Positions 28,886-31,196 of a DNA stretch of 31,196 nt are shown piece by piece. A model generated the notes under the pieces. The model was not told the DNA's origin. It made no database searches and saw only the letters and a list, made by a program, of their open reading frames with translations. Made by a program: the position numbers and the translations under genes. The DNA is from Chara braunii (Eukaryota; Streptophyta; Charophyceae; Charales; Characeae): the NCBI GenBank assembly GCA_003427395.1, contig BFEA01000214.1, positions 1,088,639-1,119,834 on the forward strand. The letters are read 5' to 3'. The stretch's first letter is position 1. Each line of letters starts with the position of its first letter.

Positions 28886-28957
28886 TTTTTTTTTTTTTTT
28901 TTTCCCTATACTCTTCTCTCTACTTCTGTTTCTTTGCCTTCCACTACCTACTCCTAA
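28886..28957 (-). mobile_element. Second copy of the short poly(A) retroposon
   Basis: On the minus strand TAGGAGTAGGTAGTGG and later GAGAGAAGAGTATAG run into about 18 A. This is the same 3' end as the insertion at 8953-9060. The middle differs, so it is a related rather than identical copy. No target duplication was found. Confidence 0.6.
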
Positions 28958-28965
28958 GACTATCT

Positions 28966-29634
28966 CCCTGGGGTCTGGTCCCACCTACGGTTGTTGAGTT
29001 TAGAAAACTCAACGGTGTGACGCCATTTTGACATTAAAAAATTCGAAACAAGAAATAAAAAAACTGAAAAAAACGCTAGAAACAACTTTTCTCCTTATTT
29101 TTTATAACATAACTCGGAGAAATGAAACATGTCTGGAACAGTCGGAGTGAACGTCTCCGTGAAAAAGGGATACTCCCCGTGGTGAGGGGACAGGAGGTCA
29201 CCATTTGTAAAATGGACAGGGACGACGTCGATGGCCAAATGCATTCACTGCCCAAAGAAGGAAAAGAGTTTGATGCCAGACAGCCAAACACAGCTGTCAG
29301 AGTTCCTCCGTTTCAGGATGCAATGAGGTCTAAAAAAACAAAAAAAAGGAAAGGCACTGAAGTTGAGAAATGTACCCTACCCTCGGTAGGGTAGTTTTCT
29401 CAACGTAAAATGGCTTCCCGCCCAAACCAAAAGGGCCAACGCATACTACAACACGGATTTCACGTCAAATAAAAATTCTACAAAATGACTTAATCTAATA
29501 GGTTATTCTCCTGTATTTTGGTACCGTTAGATTCGCAGTACATCAACGGCAGAGCTCCGTCCCACCATGCCACACGTGATAGAAAGCTCAGCGTTGAGAA
29601 AACTCAACGCTGTAGGTGGGACTAGACCCCTGGG
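28966..29634. mobile_element. Foldback/MITE-like element 2 (669 bp)
   Basis: The left tip CCCTGGGGTCTGGTCCCACC continues TAC. The right tip on the other strand is CCCAGGGGTCTAGTCCCACC continuing TAC; 21 of 23 positions match. Just inside each tip is a GTTGAG...CTCAAC palindrome (28993-29013 and 29593-29608, the latter within a perfect 24-nt hairpin 29589-29612). A third such palindrome lies near the middle (about 29362-29403, enclosing CCCTACC/GGTAGGG). A 90-codon frame inside (29122-29394) has no recognised domain. Confidence 0.7.
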
Positions 29635-31196
29635 TGGTGGTTCGGTTTGAAAATTCAATGAAAATTGTGAATGGGATATGTTGTATTTTAGGGATGCCCG
29701 GACTGGATGTAAAACTGAAACTCGTGACCGCGCCCTAGTTACCCCTCTTTTTTCTTTTTTCTTTTTTTTTTATGTTAGCATGATTCTGACAATTCCTCCT
29801 GACAAGGTTAAGGCTAGCTTAGCTCAAAGTTAACATAGAACCAGTGGGCCCTGCCCCTTCCTGTCCCTGTACCCTCCCTCCCTCCCTCCCTCCCTCCCTC
29901 CAGGGTGAATCAAGGAGAAGAAGGGCCTTTTCACCTCTCAGGGGATGATCGTGAACACGCATCTGGCTCTCTTTACAGTCACTGTCACTGTCCATAGACC
30001 CTCCAGGGTGTGACTACCTTCCAGGGTCCGCAGTATGTATGCTGTTGGCTGTCGGACCTGTGTGGGGTGTTGTATTTGTGTCCAAACCCATGTGCCACTG
30101 AGGTGTGCATTCACCATGACCACTGTTCTGTTTTCTGGATCTTCTGAATGATTAAAAAAAAGAACAAAAAGACATTACCCTTGGTCTGAAGTGTTTTTTT
30201 TTTTTTTTTTCCCCTTGACCAGTTTCGGTGTACAGGAGGGAGTGATACGAGCAACCCCCTCTAGTACCCCTACCACCAGTAGCTCCAGTCCGTTGGGGGC
30301 CAACCCTTGGTCTGAACGCTTTTTTGGGGGGGAAACTACAAGTGCAATTGCAAACTGTATCTTGGCCCATAGTGCAATGATACCTCTTTTCTGTGACTCC
30401 CACGTAGCTACCCCTTTTTTTTTTTTTGAAAGTCGGGGTCTGGGCGACTGTGGAGAGTGATATGAGCATCCCCCCATCGTACCACCCTTGGCCCGCTGCC
30501 CCAATCTGCCCCGATCTAGCCCTTGGTCTGAACCTTTCATTTGTTTGTTGTTGTTGGTTTGTGGGGTGGGGTTGGGGGTGGGGGGTGGGGGGTGGGGGTT
30601 GGCCTTTGTGTGAACTGGAGGAACCAATAGCATGAGCATTTCTATTGTTAATTATTTCCTTACTAGGGAAAAGCTGGTCTGTGACATTATGACTGGTTCA
30701 TTGAGAGCTCTCGCAATGTCTGACATGATCCTGCAGCAGGGCAGCTGCAATGCCTGTGTACAAGTGTATGCTGAGGAGAGCTGCTGCCGCTCCCTACGAG
30801 TAAGATCGGAGCCATAAAATGGCCGGTGCCTTGCCCTGATGAAGGTCCGCCCTCTCTGATGTTTTGAATCAAAGAAAAGGGAAGGAAAATAGGAGACCTG
30901 CGCCTGCCCAATGTATGATGCAATGACAGCATGCCCCAACGGAGGGGCCTCCGTCCAGTTGTCAGCCTGCCGACGCGGAAGGCCATGCTGCCTAGTAGAT
31001 TTCCCACGTGGTCCATGCACAGGTTCATGAGCCCAACCCATCCTCTTTTGGCCAAGCCAAGGCATTCCTGTGAGTATAGAAAAGGAAAAAGAGGAAGGGT
31101 CATAGCAGCAGGAGTGTGCCAGGGCACGTGAAAAGCCCACACAATCCCCCATCCACCCCAGCAGGGACAGAAAGTTTCCTTCCACTTTACAAGAAC
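29635..31196. other. Gene-free stretch with simple repeats
   Basis: No coding family is recognised. It contains a TCCC array (29873-29900) and a roughly 300-bp imperfect duplication built on CCCTTGGTCTGAA plus a poly(T) run plus GTGATAYGAGCA (about 30178-30265 and 30405-30535, with the phrase again at 30305). A G-rich tract (30561-30600) has at least five runs of four or more G. The last 600 bp look unique but non-coding. Confidence 0.5.
30561..30600 (+). other. G-quadruplex-prone tract
   Basis: Successive G runs of 4, 4, 5, 6, 6 and 5, separated by T or TT, meet the pattern for an intramolecular G-quadruplex. Confidence 0.8.

Noticed and set aside
29122-29394. 90-codon frame inside foldback element 2 as a transposase
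   Set aside because: Too short, and no catalytic motif is visible.
30652-31185. 177-codon minus-strand frame at the right edge
   Set aside because: No recognisable domain, another frame overlaps it, and there is no supporting composition; it may be chance.

Overview
The window is a repeat-dominated nuclear segment from a green-lineage plant or streptophyte alga. A charophyte such as Chara is a guess, not shown. Support comes from a plant-type LINE, a Ty3/gypsy element with a chromodomain and an initiator-Met tRNA primer site, a fragment resembling the plant-type mitochondrial cytochrome c maturation gene ccmF, telomere-like CCCTAAA minisatellite units and many poly(A)-tailed insertions. No intact host gene can be shown. 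Most long reading frames are decayed transposon genes or low-complexity DNA.

Layout: (1) 1-7979, minus strand: a LINE, 5' end near 8 kb and 3' end off the left edge. It holds a gag-like ORF1, an extra 377-aa ORF, then an endonuclease/reverse transcriptase ORF broken by frameshifts, an in-frame 66-bp duplication and a small deletion in the RT core. (2) 8667-9175: a long palindrome whose arms contain a tiny poly(A) retroposon and the terminal ~69 bp of the neighbouring LTR. (3) 9112-19864, minus strand: a full-length Ty3/gypsy retrotransposon of 10.75 kb. It has two 321-bp LTRs, a 5-bp target duplication (CATGG), a primer binding site, gag, protease-RT-RNase H, integrase and chromodomain. Its long 5' leader is full of stem-loops, and its 3' untranslated part carries the mitochondrial-like fragment. 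About 420 bp of RT-IN is an N gap (12390-12809). (4) ~20.1-21.1 kb: a GC-rich tandem array. (5) ~21.27-23.52 kb, plus strand: a broken, possibly intron-containing gene of unknown function. (6) 23.5-25.3 kb: palindromes, minisatellites and an 85-bp near-perfect hairpin. (7) 25.4-26.4 kb: a possible Asn/Asp-rich protein gene around trinucleotide repeats. (8) 26.9-29.6 kb: dispersed repeats and two foldback (MITE-like) elements with related tips. (9) 29.6-31.2 kb: simple repeats and no recognisable gene.

The elements are nested, so their order of arrival can be read: an older repeat unit, then a retroposon inserted with an 11-bp duplication, then the LTR element with a 5-bp duplication, and an inverted duplication that took in both. 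The LTR element's coding damage is almost all C-to-T/G-to-A, as expected for long-methylated, silenced DNA. The best candidates for unusual biology are the palindrome that could make hairpin RNA against the LTR, the captured mitochondrial fragment, the structured leader, the three-ORF LINE and the unknown gene at 21-23.5 kb.
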